Source of the DNA: Thinopyrum elongatum
Taxonomy: Eukaryota; Streptophyta; Magnoliopsida; Poales; Poaceae
DNA: 64,000 nt
Assembly: GCA_011799875.1 (NCBI GenBank)
Contig: CM022301.1
Span: 221,098,296 to 221,162,295, forward strand
Direction of reading: 5' to 3'
In this document: piece after piece, positions 45,650 to 57,655 of the stretch
Numbering within the stretch: the first letter of the stretch is position 1
Layout: each line of letters begins with the position of its first letter
Notes under the pieces: generated by a model
What the model was told of the DNA's origin: nothing
Database searches by the model: none
Seen by the model: only the letters and a program-made list of their open reading frames with translations
Position numbers and translations under genes: made by a program

Positions 45650-47520
45650 GGATTCCTGGCACCGCCACTAATGTCATCTTGTAGATCTGCTCTCAGACTC
45701 TTACCGGATGTTGCTGCCATCGCTTGCCCGATGTCGACGGTGAAAACCATCGACGAGTACTACATCGCTGCCCCATGGTTGGCTATGTTCCCCTCGGAAG
45801 TCACGCCATGGAAGAAAACCCCGATGGACCTCAATATAGTTCATGAAATGGAGGTAAATCACCATTTATCCTGCTTAATCTCTTCCAAATAAAGGTCCGA
45901 CTACTTTCTTTCTATTAAACTGGTTGTTGGTACTTTTTTAGCACCCAATTTGTCACGACCTCAGAGGCTTGTGCGACGAAGACTACGTTCTGAAGAACAA
46001 CTGCTTCTCCCTCTTTTTTGCACCAGACTACAAAGAAAGAACGGTAAGTTTCAAATAATTATTCCAATCTTGTTCATCAGATGTCTGATTTATTTGTTAG
46101 TTCATTATAGTTTTTTCATAACTATGCGCTCCCTTTTTAACTAAACAAGATGTAGATCCAACATTCTTTCAATTGCCTTTGATTATTTTATCATGTTTCC
46201 AAAATTTCGCCTTTTAGTCCAACCCACATGTCCTTTTAATATATCCTGATTTCATACAGATTTCCACCTAGAACTCGTACCAACATTTTACCTACTGTTG
46301 GACCGGTACCTAAGGATACATCAGTTCTGTTTGGATACTAATTTCATATTCATGTCTATCGATCTGTAATTTTCATGTTTTGCCACATAACACTTCTTAC
46401 ATTTCAATATTAAGCCTACACATTGTTATCTCAAATAGAATCTTCTTTTCGTAAGAATATTCTGTTCGTAATTCTCTATAAGAAAGTTGTTTATTTACTT
46501 CCATTTATCTCAAGCCATCCCCTGCTTTGCAAGAAATGATTTCTTAAAACACATCATCATTACAAGATCTGATTTAACTCAAGTTACAACCTTGCTTGAG
46601 ACAAAAGAAGGATTCAGTTTTGTTGTCGATGTCACCAAAAGTCAAGAAAAAATTTATATTTCACTGGCAACTCTTGGAGAGAGTTCTTGTATGTGTACAA
46701 CCTGCACCTGGGATTTGATAAGGAGATGCACCTCATTTTATGTGTCAGCTCAGATCATCCATATCTGTCCAACTACCCACTTGTCGAACTATTCATCGAT
46801 GTATGTGTATTACTACCATAGTTTTGTCCAAATTATTTTCTCTTGCACTTTCACATTTTTATAGTATTATCATTAGTTACTGCTTGTATTGATACAACAT
46901 TCTTTACTCCTTTCACTAAAGGTCCACCTTACCGTCTAACTAACCTTTCTTGTATACATGTCATAACTTATTTTCAACTGTACAGAACACAAACAAATTG
47001 TGAGGAGCATTCATACTACATATGCCACAAATGAAACCTGGAAAGACATTGGCCATGCAATTGAGTTTACTAAGCGTATTCAGCGGTTTTGAAATAAATA
47101 CCGAATTCAGGATCCTGATTATCCATATGCTTCACTGGCACACACTTTGACAAGGTCTAACATTAAGAAAAACATATGGTAATATTTATATTCAATATCA
47201 TTTTTCAACACACTTGTCTTACACTATATATAATCATGCTTGTCTTATACCACTTTTCTTGTAATAACAATTGTCGAAACGTGCCATGCCTAACCTGATA
47301 GATGAAGCAGGTTTCATTAGTATTGTTTTACATCCCACCATCGACTTGACATGTACATACAAATTCTCTGTCAATGATCACATCACCATTAATGGCTAGG
47401 GACATGTATTGAAGCAGACCAAATTCAAAGTTCAAGAGAAGCTGATGTTCATGCATCACCAGAATAGTCTAGGGGTTTTCCTGTTTCTTGTTGACATTGG
47501 AGTACGAATTTAACATTATC
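45650..47520 (+). pseudogene. Decayed multi-exon gene fragment, possibly B3-domain
   Basis: Several exon-like pieces separated by AT-rich introns can be read. One (about 45740-45852) gives TVKTIDEYYIAAPWLAMFPS and ends at a GAG/GTAAAT donor. The next (about 45942-46039, after a TTTTTAG acceptor) reads HPICHDLRGLCDEDYVLKNN then CFSLFFAPDYKERT and ends ACG/GTAAGT. A third near 46640-46800 gives NSWREFLYVYNLHLGFDKEM, like the strand-turn of a B3 DNA-binding domain. Pieces near 47000-47150 and 47310-47520 follow, with internal stops. Frame breaks and stops indicate a pseudogene. The B3 assignment rests on one segment and is uncertain; I could not place the first exons in a family. Confidence 0.4.
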
Positions 47521-47751
47521 GTATGATGTCGCAACTGTTGTTGATCGTGTTGAATGGAATTGTTTGTAGATGATAGACAAAGCTGGTCACGTATGTTAGG
47601 ATTTGTAGAGAGATTGATATGAAGAGATGATTTTGAGAGAAGATCGAGTGTGGTAGCATTTTATTCTACTCTATCATTGATTGGTTCTCTATCCTTTAGT
47701 AATTTTAAAGTGGTTCCCACCGATGAGCCAAATCTAGTTACTTGGTGATAG

Positions 47752-49235
47752 TGTTGGGATTTCCCCGAAGAGGAAGGGTGATATAGTATAGTAGCAGATA
47801 GTATTTCCCTCAGTTAAGAACCAAGGTTTATCGAACCAGTAGGAGACACCACGCAAACAAGGTAAGCGGTACCTGCACACACACAAAGCAAATGCTTGCA
47901 CCCAATGAAGGCAAGAGGGTTGTGAATCCCCTTGTTCTCGCCAATTGCCAGGATTAAATCTGATAGTGGTAGATAGATAAAATAAAATAAAAAGGAAATA
48001 AAGAAAGCGAGGATTTTTAGGGTTTTAGTAAATATGGAAGATGAATGGACCCGGGGCCATAGGTTCACTAGAGGCATCTCTGTCATGAGCATAGCAACGG
48101 TGGGTAGACAAATTACTGTTGGGTAATTGATAGAAAAGCGCATAGTTATGATGACTCTTCATGGCATGATCAATATATAGGCATTACGTCTGTGACAAGT
48201 AGGCCGAAAATCCATCTGCATCTACTACTATTACTCCATCCCAAGACCGCTATCCAGCATGCATCTCAAAGTATTAAGTTCATAACAAATAGAGTAATGC
48301 TTTAAGCATGATTAAATAATATGTTTGAACCCCGCCATTTTACCCTTAGTAGCAACAATACATATACGTGCCTTGCAACTCCTCTTGTCATAGAGGAAGG
48401 ACACCGCAAGATTGAACCTACTACCAAGCACCTCTCCCACTGAAGATAAATCGATCAAATTGGCCAAAAGAGATAGATAGATTGGAGAGAAATACAAGGC
48501 TATAAAATCACACATAAATAAATCTTAGAAAAGACTCAAATACTTTCAATGAATAATCTAATCATAAGCCCACAATTCATTGGATCCCAACAAACACGCC
48601 GTGAGAATTACATCGAATAGATCTCCGAAGAGGTCATTGTATTGAAGATCAAAAAGAGAGAGAAAGCCATCTAGCTACTATTATGGACCCGTAGGTCCTG
48701 TGGGAACTACTCACACATCATCTTGGAGGCAACAAGGTCGATGAAGATTGCCTCCCCAATGGTTTCCCCTTTGGCAGAGTACCGGAAAAGGCCTCCACAT
48801 GGGATCGCGGAACAACAGAGGCTTGCAGCGGCGATAAAATTGTTTCGGCTCTTGCTCTAGGGGTTTCTAGATTTTGGGGAATTTATAGGTTAGAAATTAT
48901 GTCAAGCGGAGCCCTGTGGGCCCCGCAAGTGCTAATGGCGCCCCCCGGGGTGCCCCTTAAGCTTGTGGCTCCCTCGGGAATCATCTGGTCTCTCCCCGAA
49001 GCTTCTAGGGTCTCTTCTGGTCCCAAAAAATCACCATAAAGTTTAATCATGTTTGGACTTTGTTTGGTATGATTTTTTGCGAAACAAAGAAATAGGCAAA
49101 ACAGGAACTCACATTGGGCACTAAGTTAATAGGTTCATCCACAAAAATAATGTAAAATGGCATATAAAGCATACAAGATTGATAATATAATAGTATGAAA
49201 CAATAAAAAATTATACATATGTTGGAGATGTATCA
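47752..49235 (-). mobile_element. Isolated gypsy LTR, Fatima-like
   Basis: On the minus strand it starts TGATACATCTCCAACATATG and ends CCCCGAAATCCCAACA-like sequence (the plus strand begins TGTTGGGATTTCCCCGAAGA), about 1.48 kb, matching Triticeae gypsy LTRs of Fatima type from memory. Neither side continues into a matching internal region, so it is probably a solo LTR. The flanking 5-mers (GATAG and GGTGT) do not match, so it may be a deletion product rather than a clean solo LTR. The minus frame at 47814-48143 is LTR sequence, not a gene. Confidence 0.65.
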
Positions 49236-50879
49236 GGTGTGTTAGCGAGTTCACTAGAATCATGTTGTCTATACATACCTTTCACTCCCTAATATATGTT
49301 TTCATTGATCAAGAAAGAAAACCTCTTATGTGCATTACTGGGAAGGAAGTGTTAACTAGAAGAAATAGAATTGAAAGCTACTTAGTAATTTTGTCTAGTT
49401 GAGCAAGGACTTTGTGTTGATTATCTTTGCTTCACCAACACTTGCATAATAACCATGCCACCACTACAACTATACTAAGTTTTCAGGTCAAGAAGCATAG
49501 GGCTATCTAGGTGTGTCAATCGTAAGTGAACCAAAACCTTCTCATTATTTTGGTTTAAACCTCTAAGTTCCTTACGGTTTGGATTTCTCTTTATGTTGCT
49601 CGAGGACGATCAAGTTTAAGCTTGGGAAGTGGATGAGTGATGTTTTTACGCTCATCAAACCTGAGTTTAAAATGAGATATTTCATAGAAACCGAGATATT
49701 CTCTTTGATATTGCTACTAATGACTAATGAATGTAAAGGATTGCAAATATCCTATCTTTATTTTGTTTCTAGGTAAAATGGGCTATTTATGGATGAAATC
49801 AAGTTGATACAAAAAAGGAGTAAAGAGTAGATAGGGGAGATCAAGTGGGAGGCGCACATGAAGAGCCAGAGCAAAATACGGCGTTCCATAGGACTGTGCG
49901 CGCTCGTACGCACGCTCGTATGGCCTGCCAGGGGCACCCTCTGAGCCACCACTAAAAATATCGTGTAAGGGGGCAACGCCAGAAACAACACAGAACATCG
50001 CCGAAACCTCCATATTCATCATCCACAACAACCCTAGCCGCTGCCATTTCCCTCTACATCTCCATAGCTGCCACCATCCCCAGCACCGTAGTACTCAACC
50101 AACTAGCCATACTTTATAATCAGATATCACAGCCGGCATCCATTGTAAGACATATTATCAATCAATCAATCTTCATGATGTATTCTTCAATGATTTGTCT
50201 GTGTGATCTGATCTTCATTCTGTCAGGTTATGGGTTGAGGCATAGTCCTACAACCCAACATATTTGTTGGAGGGATCGATGGAAATAATTTGAATTAATG
50301 TCCCATATGTGTAACATAAAATTGCTTCGTAGTTTTCTCTTGTCTCATTAGCGTTCTTCATCCCTAGGGGTACCCAGGATCATGAAAAGCGAGCCACGGA
50401 GAGGGTAAGGGCAGGGAGACCGTGATGTGTTATTCTGAACACTAGTGATAGAAAGATTTAGTACAGTAACACATATCCTATCTTTGGGGATACAAGAGAT
50501 GTAGTCATTAAATGCCAATGCTTTTGTCTTATTTCTATCTTAATTACCGAGGCAACCCCGCACAACGTATAGGGCCTTTCAGTTGGACAACCGACTCTTG
50601 ATGCATAGCCCGTGCCAGTCAAGACGTAATTTGGACTCGTCCACCACTTCGATACATTGCAAGCACATCTCGATGGATGACTTCCAGGGCACAAATTAAT
50701 ATCATAATGATCCCGTTCACAAATATATGGTTGTAAGAATAAGTCCTCATACCCATGCCTATTTTTATTATAAGTGTTTTTTGTGTCAACTTGATTTTGA
50801 TCCGGTCAAAAGCTAGAATTAATTATCTTGCAAATGCTTGGTAGAAACCTCTAACTTCAAGGGTACCATCCTCTCGTGG
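49236..50879 (+). mobile_element. Gypsy 3' internal end and LTR remnants
   Basis: TTGCTCGAGGACGATCAAG at about 49598 followed by TTTAAGCTTGGGAAGTGG is the conserved end of a gypsy polyprotein gene and a polypurine-tract-like segment, after which LTR-like sequence (TGAGTGATGTTTTTACGC) runs on through about 50440. It includes the CTCTAACTTCAAGGGTACCA region near 50850. The order indicates a plus-strand gypsy 3' end; full boundaries are not resolved. Confidence 0.45.
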
Positions 50880-51330
50880 GTACGATAACTCAGGGTCGCC
50901 TCTAGAGAAAAGGCGACAATCATTCCTGCTCCTTTACCAGATCACTAAAGGGGCTAATCAAGAAATGATGAGATGAACTTGCCAAACGACAAAACAGGAC
51001 GAATTGACGAGTTCACATCAGGTAAAGGAAAGCAATTGCGCAAAAGGGAAATAAATAGAGAAAGAACAATATGAAAGAGTAATGGAACCTCAAAGTGGAA
51101 ATAGTAGTGAAATCAAGGAAGAAAAGGTTGAACAGTGAAGTGAGCTGCTCGAACATGGTTAAAAATAGAGATTGTATCTAATAGAACGGGGGATGCAGCA
51201 TAAGCACGGGAAAAAGACTTACAATAATGGTTCGCGAAAGTATTTGTACAAAATAAACATGTACATTTTCTCGTATTGAGACGGTTAAGAATTTGCATCC
51301 ATTTTTCAAACATTTTTTGCTTGAACATCT
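50880..51330 (-). repeat. Right copy of the inverted repeat pair
   Basis: Minus-strand counterpart of 44345-45010, contiguous over about 450 bases without the internal insertion of the left copy. A minus frame (51113-51328, with FEKWMQILNRLNTRKCTCLF) aligns with residues encoded by the left copy, but many conserved bases are outside it. Confidence 0.55.
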
Positions 51331-51740
51331 ATTCGTATCACGACGCAGATCAACGTGTAGAGGGATTTTCTCACCTGGGTGCCCGTGCGAATATTTACAT
51401 CTCTTCCTCTCTTAATAAAAAAAAGGCAATGCTACTGCTGGTTCCGAAAACAAAACAAAATTCTAACAAGATTGCACTTCTTTTTTTAAACAAAGGGGGG
51501 GCGCTCAAGGCGCCAAATTCATTTCAAATCGAGCTCAAGTACATGATACAACAAAGATTACAAGTGTTGGGCAATCAAGGAGTAACAGATGTTGCAAGAA
51601 GGATAGTTATATTGCATATGAGCTTGACTGAAACATCTAAAGACAGGTTCCACATTGGAAGTAAGAACCTCATGAGCACCATAGCAGGCTACACCTAAAA
51701 TATCTCACGATGTGTGGAGAATGCTATAGGAATCTGCACG
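51331..51740. other. Unassigned sequence between repeat and LINE 2
   Basis: Includes TCTCTTCCTCTCTTAATAAA at about 51403 and a T-rich/G7 stretch near 51480 reading GCGCTCAAGGCGCC. These resemble edges of small transposons, but no complete element can be delimited. Confidence 0.4.
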
Positions 51741-51918
51741 GTGTAGCTGAAGAAATGAGCAAGACCACAGGCCGGGCCTAGCCTAGCGCTCTCTCCCGCC
51801 TAACGCTGTCGGCAGCCCCGGCTGAGGTGGCCACAACCCTCCTGCAGCCTGCCACTCCGGCTACTTCGGACACCCGCACCACCGTGGTTCGCTCCCATCA
51901 TGGTGACCATCCTTCATT

Positions 51919-53205
51919 ATGTCGCTCTTCGATCTGAATTTTTCCATTGGGCAAGACTTTGAGAAGCGGATCTGGGGTCGGCTTCAAAAGCCGATTAACT
52001 TCTCTTTAGGGCTAGGTCTCTGAGAATTTTTCCTTGTTGCAGAATTCACTCGCTCTAAAATCAAGCTCTTGGAGGAATCAGTTGGGACAATCCTGCTCTC
52101 CTGCTTTGGAGGCATTGCCTCCATGTTCAAAGTTAAGGCCATCCAATGGAATATGTTCAAATTCTCAATATCATCTTTAGATGTGGGCTTTGCCATTTAC
52201 AATGGATGTAACATTTCTTCTCAGCTCTTCAACATGGGTTTTCTCATTTGGGGCCCCAGCGGTCCTCAATCCCGTAAGATCGGTGATCCTTACTCATCGG
52301 AATTGGAAGAGGGCTGGACAGAGGTCACCCGAGCTCGCAAGAACAATTCCTACGATGATGCTATTCGGGCGCCAAGAATCTTCAACCAAGTTCATAGCAA
52401 TCCTGCTAGATCCTCTGCGATTGATCATTAGGATCCAATACCAAGATCCAACGCATTGATCCCGGTTTTATCCGTTTTCAATATACTTCAATTCCCCTGT
52501 CAAGACGACGATTCAGGGGTGCAAACTGCGGAATTTCAAATAGGAAAGGAGGTCCGTAACCAAGGCCATTTGACTATGACCGGGCCAAGCCCATCTTCTC
52601 GGGACTTTTGTGTTCAATGGCTCCTTTTGGTCCACCTTAGGCTAGCCCGCCCAAACCGTATCAAATGCCGAAAATGCAAGAGGTGGGGCCATATTGCCAG
52701 TGGGTGTCGGTCCGTCTCCTCCGCCCCTGACCAGTCAAATCTTCAGCCTGCCATGATTTCTGTCCCCCCTGCCGTATCTCCCACCACTACAATCAACCCC
52801 CCTTTTGCTCGTGTTTCCATGGATACGCGGGCAAATCCTATCACGCCCATTACGAACTTACGAACCAGCATCACCCCCCCCCCCTCCGTCTCCTTCACTT
52901 CTTCCCTTTGAGTGCTGGCCAGCAAACCCCAGCTCCTACATCCAATGGCAGAGCTAGCAGAATGGCAACTCATCAGACATGGCCAATTTGCCCTTTGACC
53001 CAACCCCATTCTTGCCAAGAGATCATAAGCAATCAATGTTGTAGGCAGACCCGCTCGGGTGAGGGTGATTTCTTCTCCATCAGCGCCTGTTCATGAGGAA
53101 TGGGCGATAGTTACCTTTGTACCAATGCTAGAACTTTAGGTACCTTCCGCTAACATCAGGCAGCTGTTGGGGGAGTTTATTCGTGGTGTCAAGCACTTAG
53201 GTTGC
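51919..53205 (+). pseudogene. LINE ORF1, 5' part with zinc knuckle
   Basis: From ATG 51919 the product begins MSLFDLNFSIGQDFEKRIWG, followed by an RNA-binding domain of the plant LINE ORF1 type (FTRSKIKLLEESVGTILLSC, WNMFKFSISSLDVGFAIYNG). A CCHC zinc knuckle, CRKCKRWGHIASGC, lies near 52672-52713. A Pro/Thr-rich linker and the segment EWAIVTFVPMLELVPSANIR follow. Stops occur near 52021, 52429, 52909 and 52999, and the frame changes after 52430. The protein would coat LINE RNA in ribonucleoprotein particles. The reading ends in HLGC at the gypsy insertion. Confidence 0.7.
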
Positions 53206-56200
53206 TGTAGCGACCCGACCCGAATGGATCGAAGTCTCTGTGCATAAGTGTCATCCCTGGATCGGTAATGCTGACACACACAGTACTCGAAGGATTTATA
53301 ACAGAGTGCAATCACACACTTATTACATCGAATGTCTCAAAAGAGAACTTATTACAATAAATATGGCGTAAGGCCATCTAAATAAGATAACAGCGGAAGG
53401 CTTGGAAGATAAAGTGAGTCCACCAACACCAACGGCATAGCTGAGTGCACGACAACGACCTAGCGCACCTTACTCTTCGTTTGAAAAGTCTGCAACATGA
53501 TATGTTGTAGCCCGAAACGGGTCAGCACATGGAATATGCTGGCAATATAACACAATAGAGCAATGAACAGATAAATGCTATCACTACATGCATATATGGC
53601 TGGTGGAAAAGCTCTAGGGTTATATTGTTTTGCGAAAAGCCAATTTTCCCCTACATCAAAGGAATATATTTTATTTAACTATCATGGTAGTTGAAACATT
53701 GAGAAGGTAAATCCCCCTCTCAATCCCAATTAAAAATAATCATTAAACCCAACAAATTAATTTAGAGTGATGAGATCAAATCAATAATTCAAGTACCAGA
53801 TACTCAAGATGTCCATAACCGGGGACACGGCTAATCATGATTAGTTTGTACACTCTGCAGAGGTTTGTGCACTTTTCCCCACAAGACTCGATCTCCTCCG
53901 TTGGATTTCTCGCACTACATGGTGTTTGAGAAACGGATGACCGAGACACAGTCTTTTAGAAGCATTTACTCTTTACTCTGGGTAGACAGTTACACCTACT
54001 TTCCCCTACATCTGCTAGCCTACCACTAAAAGAGGTCATGCAACATACTCAACTATGCTAGAGCCCATAATAGCTTGTGGCTGCACATGAAAGTTTCTAG
54101 CATGAATAATTTTATGATCCCTTTGAGCCTGGGTGGCGAACCAAAAAGACAACACTGGTATATCCCCAGGTGCCTGCAACCAATCCACCCAGATGTGTAT
54201 TTAAGTAGCCACCTTAAGTTAACCATTAATTAACAATCTCACATCTGTCATGGATACTCTCAAACCCAATCCACGTCTACGAGCATAGCATGGCGATATA
54301 AGCATAGCGTAGAGGTAACTCCCAAGAGTTTGATATTAAAAAGGGCAATAGGTTCTACCTCATCATCTACTTCCCAATACCCACATGTTAAATCAGATCC
54401 TACTCATGCAATGTTTGAGGGGTTGAACTAATGCATAAAAACTGGGTATAGAAAAGTATGATCAAAGTGTTACTTGCCTTCCTGACGATCTGCAAACCCT
54501 AGAGAATCGTAGTAGCATGCTTCGCACTCCGGGTACTCTATCGCAAACAAACAAGCATACAATAAGCACTCAACTAGAAGCATGGGTAAAACTCAAATAA
54601 GAGATCTAACCAGAAAGTTCAACTTAAGAACTCCGGTTTGCAAAAAGAATCAAATCAAACGAAGCAACGAAACTCAAACTACGAAAGAAACAAGCTTCGA
54701 TTACTAATCTGGACTAAAGCCAAATTTTACAGTAGCAAAAACTTGTTTAAGTTGATTAAACAGAAAGAGGGCTTCGAGACAAAACTCTAGGCGCTTGAAT
54801 CGCCTGATTCCGATAAACGAGCGAAAAGATAAACTAAAACGAAAAATCGGATCAGAAATCACGATCGAAAATAATCGCGAAAAACCCTGGAAAAAGAAAA
54901 ACCGACGAACAGGCTAACGAACGAACGTTCGCTGTCTGCGGCTAACTGATGAACAGCGTTCGTTAAAACGAACGTACGAACGAACGTCCGCTGGATAAAT
55001 AAACCGACGGAAAACTGAACGAACCGATAAAAAAAGCGCATCTAGGGTTTCTAAAAAAAGCCGAACGGTTTATACCGTTTAGCCGGAAAAGACCGGCGGC
55101 GGCGGATCCGGCGAGCGGCGGCTCCGGGGTGGCGCGCGCGGCGGCGGGGCTGCAGCGGCGGCGGCGCTCGGGAGGTGGGGCGGCTCGGCGAGGGCAGGCG
55201 GCGGCGGCGGCTTGGGGCTCCAGGGGGTCGGGGCGGACGGCATTTAGAGGGCGGGGGCGGGGTGGCGGGGGAGGGGGCATCGGCCTCAGGAGGCGTGTCC
55301 GCCTTGGACACGGCCGGCGGGGGCGGGGCGGACTCCCAGGGGGAAGGCGGCGGCGGCTGCTGGGCCGGCTGGGCTTCGGCCCGGTCGGTCGAAGGCCGCC
55401 CGCGCTTCCCCCGCGTGGGAGTCCGCCGCGCCGCCGGCCGTGTCCGAGGCGGACACGCCTCCGAGGCCGACGCCCCTCCCCCAGGCCAACCACGCCCACG
55501 GCCCTCTTAAATAGCCGCCGCCCCGACCCCCTGGAGCCCCAAGCCGCCGTCGCCGCCTGCCCTCGCCGAGCCGCCCCGCCTCCCGAGCGCCGCCGCCGCC
55601 GCAGCCCCGCCGCCGCCGCGCGCGCCACCCCGGAGCCGCCGCTCGCCGGATCCGCCGCCGCCGGTCTTTTCCGGCTGAACGGTATAAACCGTTCGGTTTT
55701 TTTAGAAACCCTAGATGCGTTTTTTTATCGGTTCGTTCGGTTTTCCGTCGGTTTATTTATCCAGTGGACGTTCGTCCGTACGTTCGTTTTAACGAACGCT
55801 GTTCGTCAGTTTGCCGCAGACAGCGAACGTTCATTCGTTAGCCTGTTCGTCAGTTTTTCTTTTTCCAGGGTTTTTCGCGATTATTTTCGATCGTGATTTC
55901 TGATCCGATTTTTCATTTTAGTTTATCTTTTCGCTCGTTTATTGGAATCAGGCGATTCAAGCGCCTAGAGTTTCGTCTCGAAGCCCTCTTTCTGTTTAAT
56001 CAACTTAAACAAGTTTTTGCTACTGTAAAATTTGGCTTTAGTCCAGATTAGTAATCGAAGCTTGTTTCTTTCGCAGTTTGAGTTTCGTTGCTTCGTTTGA
56101 TTTGATTCTTTTTGCAAACCGGAGTTCTTAAGTTGAACTTTCTGGTTAGATCTCTTATTTGAGTTTTACCCGTGCTTCTAGTTGAGTGCTTATTGTATGC

Positions 56201-57549
56201 TTGTTTGTTTGCGATAGAGTACCCGGAGTGCGAAGCGTGCTACTACGAGTCTCTAGGGTTTGCAGATCATCAGCAAGGCAAGTAACACTTTGATCATACT
56301 TTTCTATACCCAGTTTTTATGCATTAGTTCAACCCCTCAAACATTGCATGAGTAGGATCTGATTTAACTTGTGGGTATTGGGAAGTAGATGATGAGGTAG
56401 AACCTATTGCCCTTTTTAATATCAAACCCTTGGGAGTTACCTCTACGCTATGCTTATATCGCCATGCTATGCTCGTAGACGTGGATTGGGTTTGAGAGTA
56501 TCCATGACAGATGTGAGATTGTTAATTAATGGTTAACTTAAGGTGGCTATTTAAATACACATCTGGGTGGATTGGTTGCAGGCACCTGGGGATATACCAG
56601 TGTTGTCTTTTTGGTTCGCCACCCAGGCTCAAAGGGATCATAAAATTATTCATGCTAGAAACTTCCGTGTGCAGCCACAAGCTATTATGGGCTCTAGCAT
56701 AGTTGAGTATATTGCATGAGCTCTTTCAGTGGTAGGCTAGCAGATGTAGGGGAAAGTAGGTGTAACTGTCTACCCAGAGTAAAGAGTAAATGCTTCTGAA
56801 AGACTGTGTCTCGGTTATCCGTTTCTCAAACACCATGTAGTGCGAGAAATCCAATGGAGGAGATCGAGTCTTGTGGGGAAAAGTGCACAAACCTCTGCAG
56901 AGTGTACAAACTAATCATGATTAGCCGTGTCCCCGGTTATGGACATCTTGAGTATCTGGTACTTGAATTATTGATTTGATCTCATCACTCTAAATTAATT
57001 TGTTGGGTTTAATGATTACTTTTAATTGGGATTGAGAGGGGGATTTACCTTCTCAATGTTTCAACTACCATGATAGTTAAATAAAATATATTCCTTTGAT
57101 GTAGGGGAAAATTGGCTTTTCGCAAAACAATATAACCCTAGAGCTTTTCCACCAGCCATATATGCATGTAGTGATAGCATTTATCTGTTCATTGCTCTAT
57201 TGTGTTATATTGCCAACATATTCCATGTGCTGACCCGTTTCGGGCTGCAACATATCATGTTGCAGACTTTTCAGACGAAGAGTAAGGTGCGCTAGGTCGT
57301 TGTCATGCACTCAGCTATGCCGTTGGTGTTGGTGGACTCACTTTATCTTCCAAGCCTTCCGCTGTTATCTTATTTAGATGGCCTTACGCCATATTTATTG
57401 TAATAAGTTCTCTTTTGAGACATTCGATGTAATAAGTGTGTGATTGCACTCTGTTATAAATCCTTCGAGTACTGTGTGTGTCAGCATTACCGATCTAGGG
57501 ATGATACTTATGCACAGAGACTTCGATCCATTCGGGTCGGGTCACTACA
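53206..57549 (+). repeat. 4.34-kb palindromic LTR
   Basis: The left half is the reverse complement of the right half, centred near 55378. Outer ends are TGTAGCGACCCGACCCGAAT and its complement. Over roughly 700 bases compared by eye (54300-53850 against 56280-56960) I count about a dozen substitutions and no large gaps. The GC-rich centre (55090-55680) is more diverged, with small indels. The right arm has TTAAATAG at about 55507, a possible TATA box for plus-strand transcription; the matching left-arm site is changed (CTAAATG on the minus strand). Arg/Pro-rich frames at the centre appear on both strands because of composition and symmetry. A folded transcript would have a stem of about 2 kb. 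Confidence 0.9.
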
Positions 57550-57552
57550 AGA

Positions 57553-57564
57553 TGGTATCAGAGC
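57553..57564 (+). other. Primer-binding site, tRNA-Met type
   Basis: TGGTATCAGAGC begins three bases after the LTR end and matches the complement of the initiator tRNA-Met 3' end. It establishes 57549 as the internal edge of the 5' LTR. Confidence 0.85.
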
Positions 57565-57655
57565 ACACGCTGACTGTAGGACACGACCACTAAGAAAAGC
57601 CATAGGTCACTCTTCTCTACTCATTTCTGACTCTCTCCGTCTTCTACTCTCTAGG

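Noticed and set aside
47752..49235. Calling this a clean solo LTR with target duplication
   Set aside because: Flanking 5-mers GATAG and GGTGT do not match, so only an isolated LTR is claimed.
54963..55896. Long Arg/Pro-rich open frames (221 aa minus, 255 aa plus) at the palindrome centre
   Set aside because: They mirror each other on opposite strands because the sequence is palindromic and GC-rich; no domain motif and no proper gene context.
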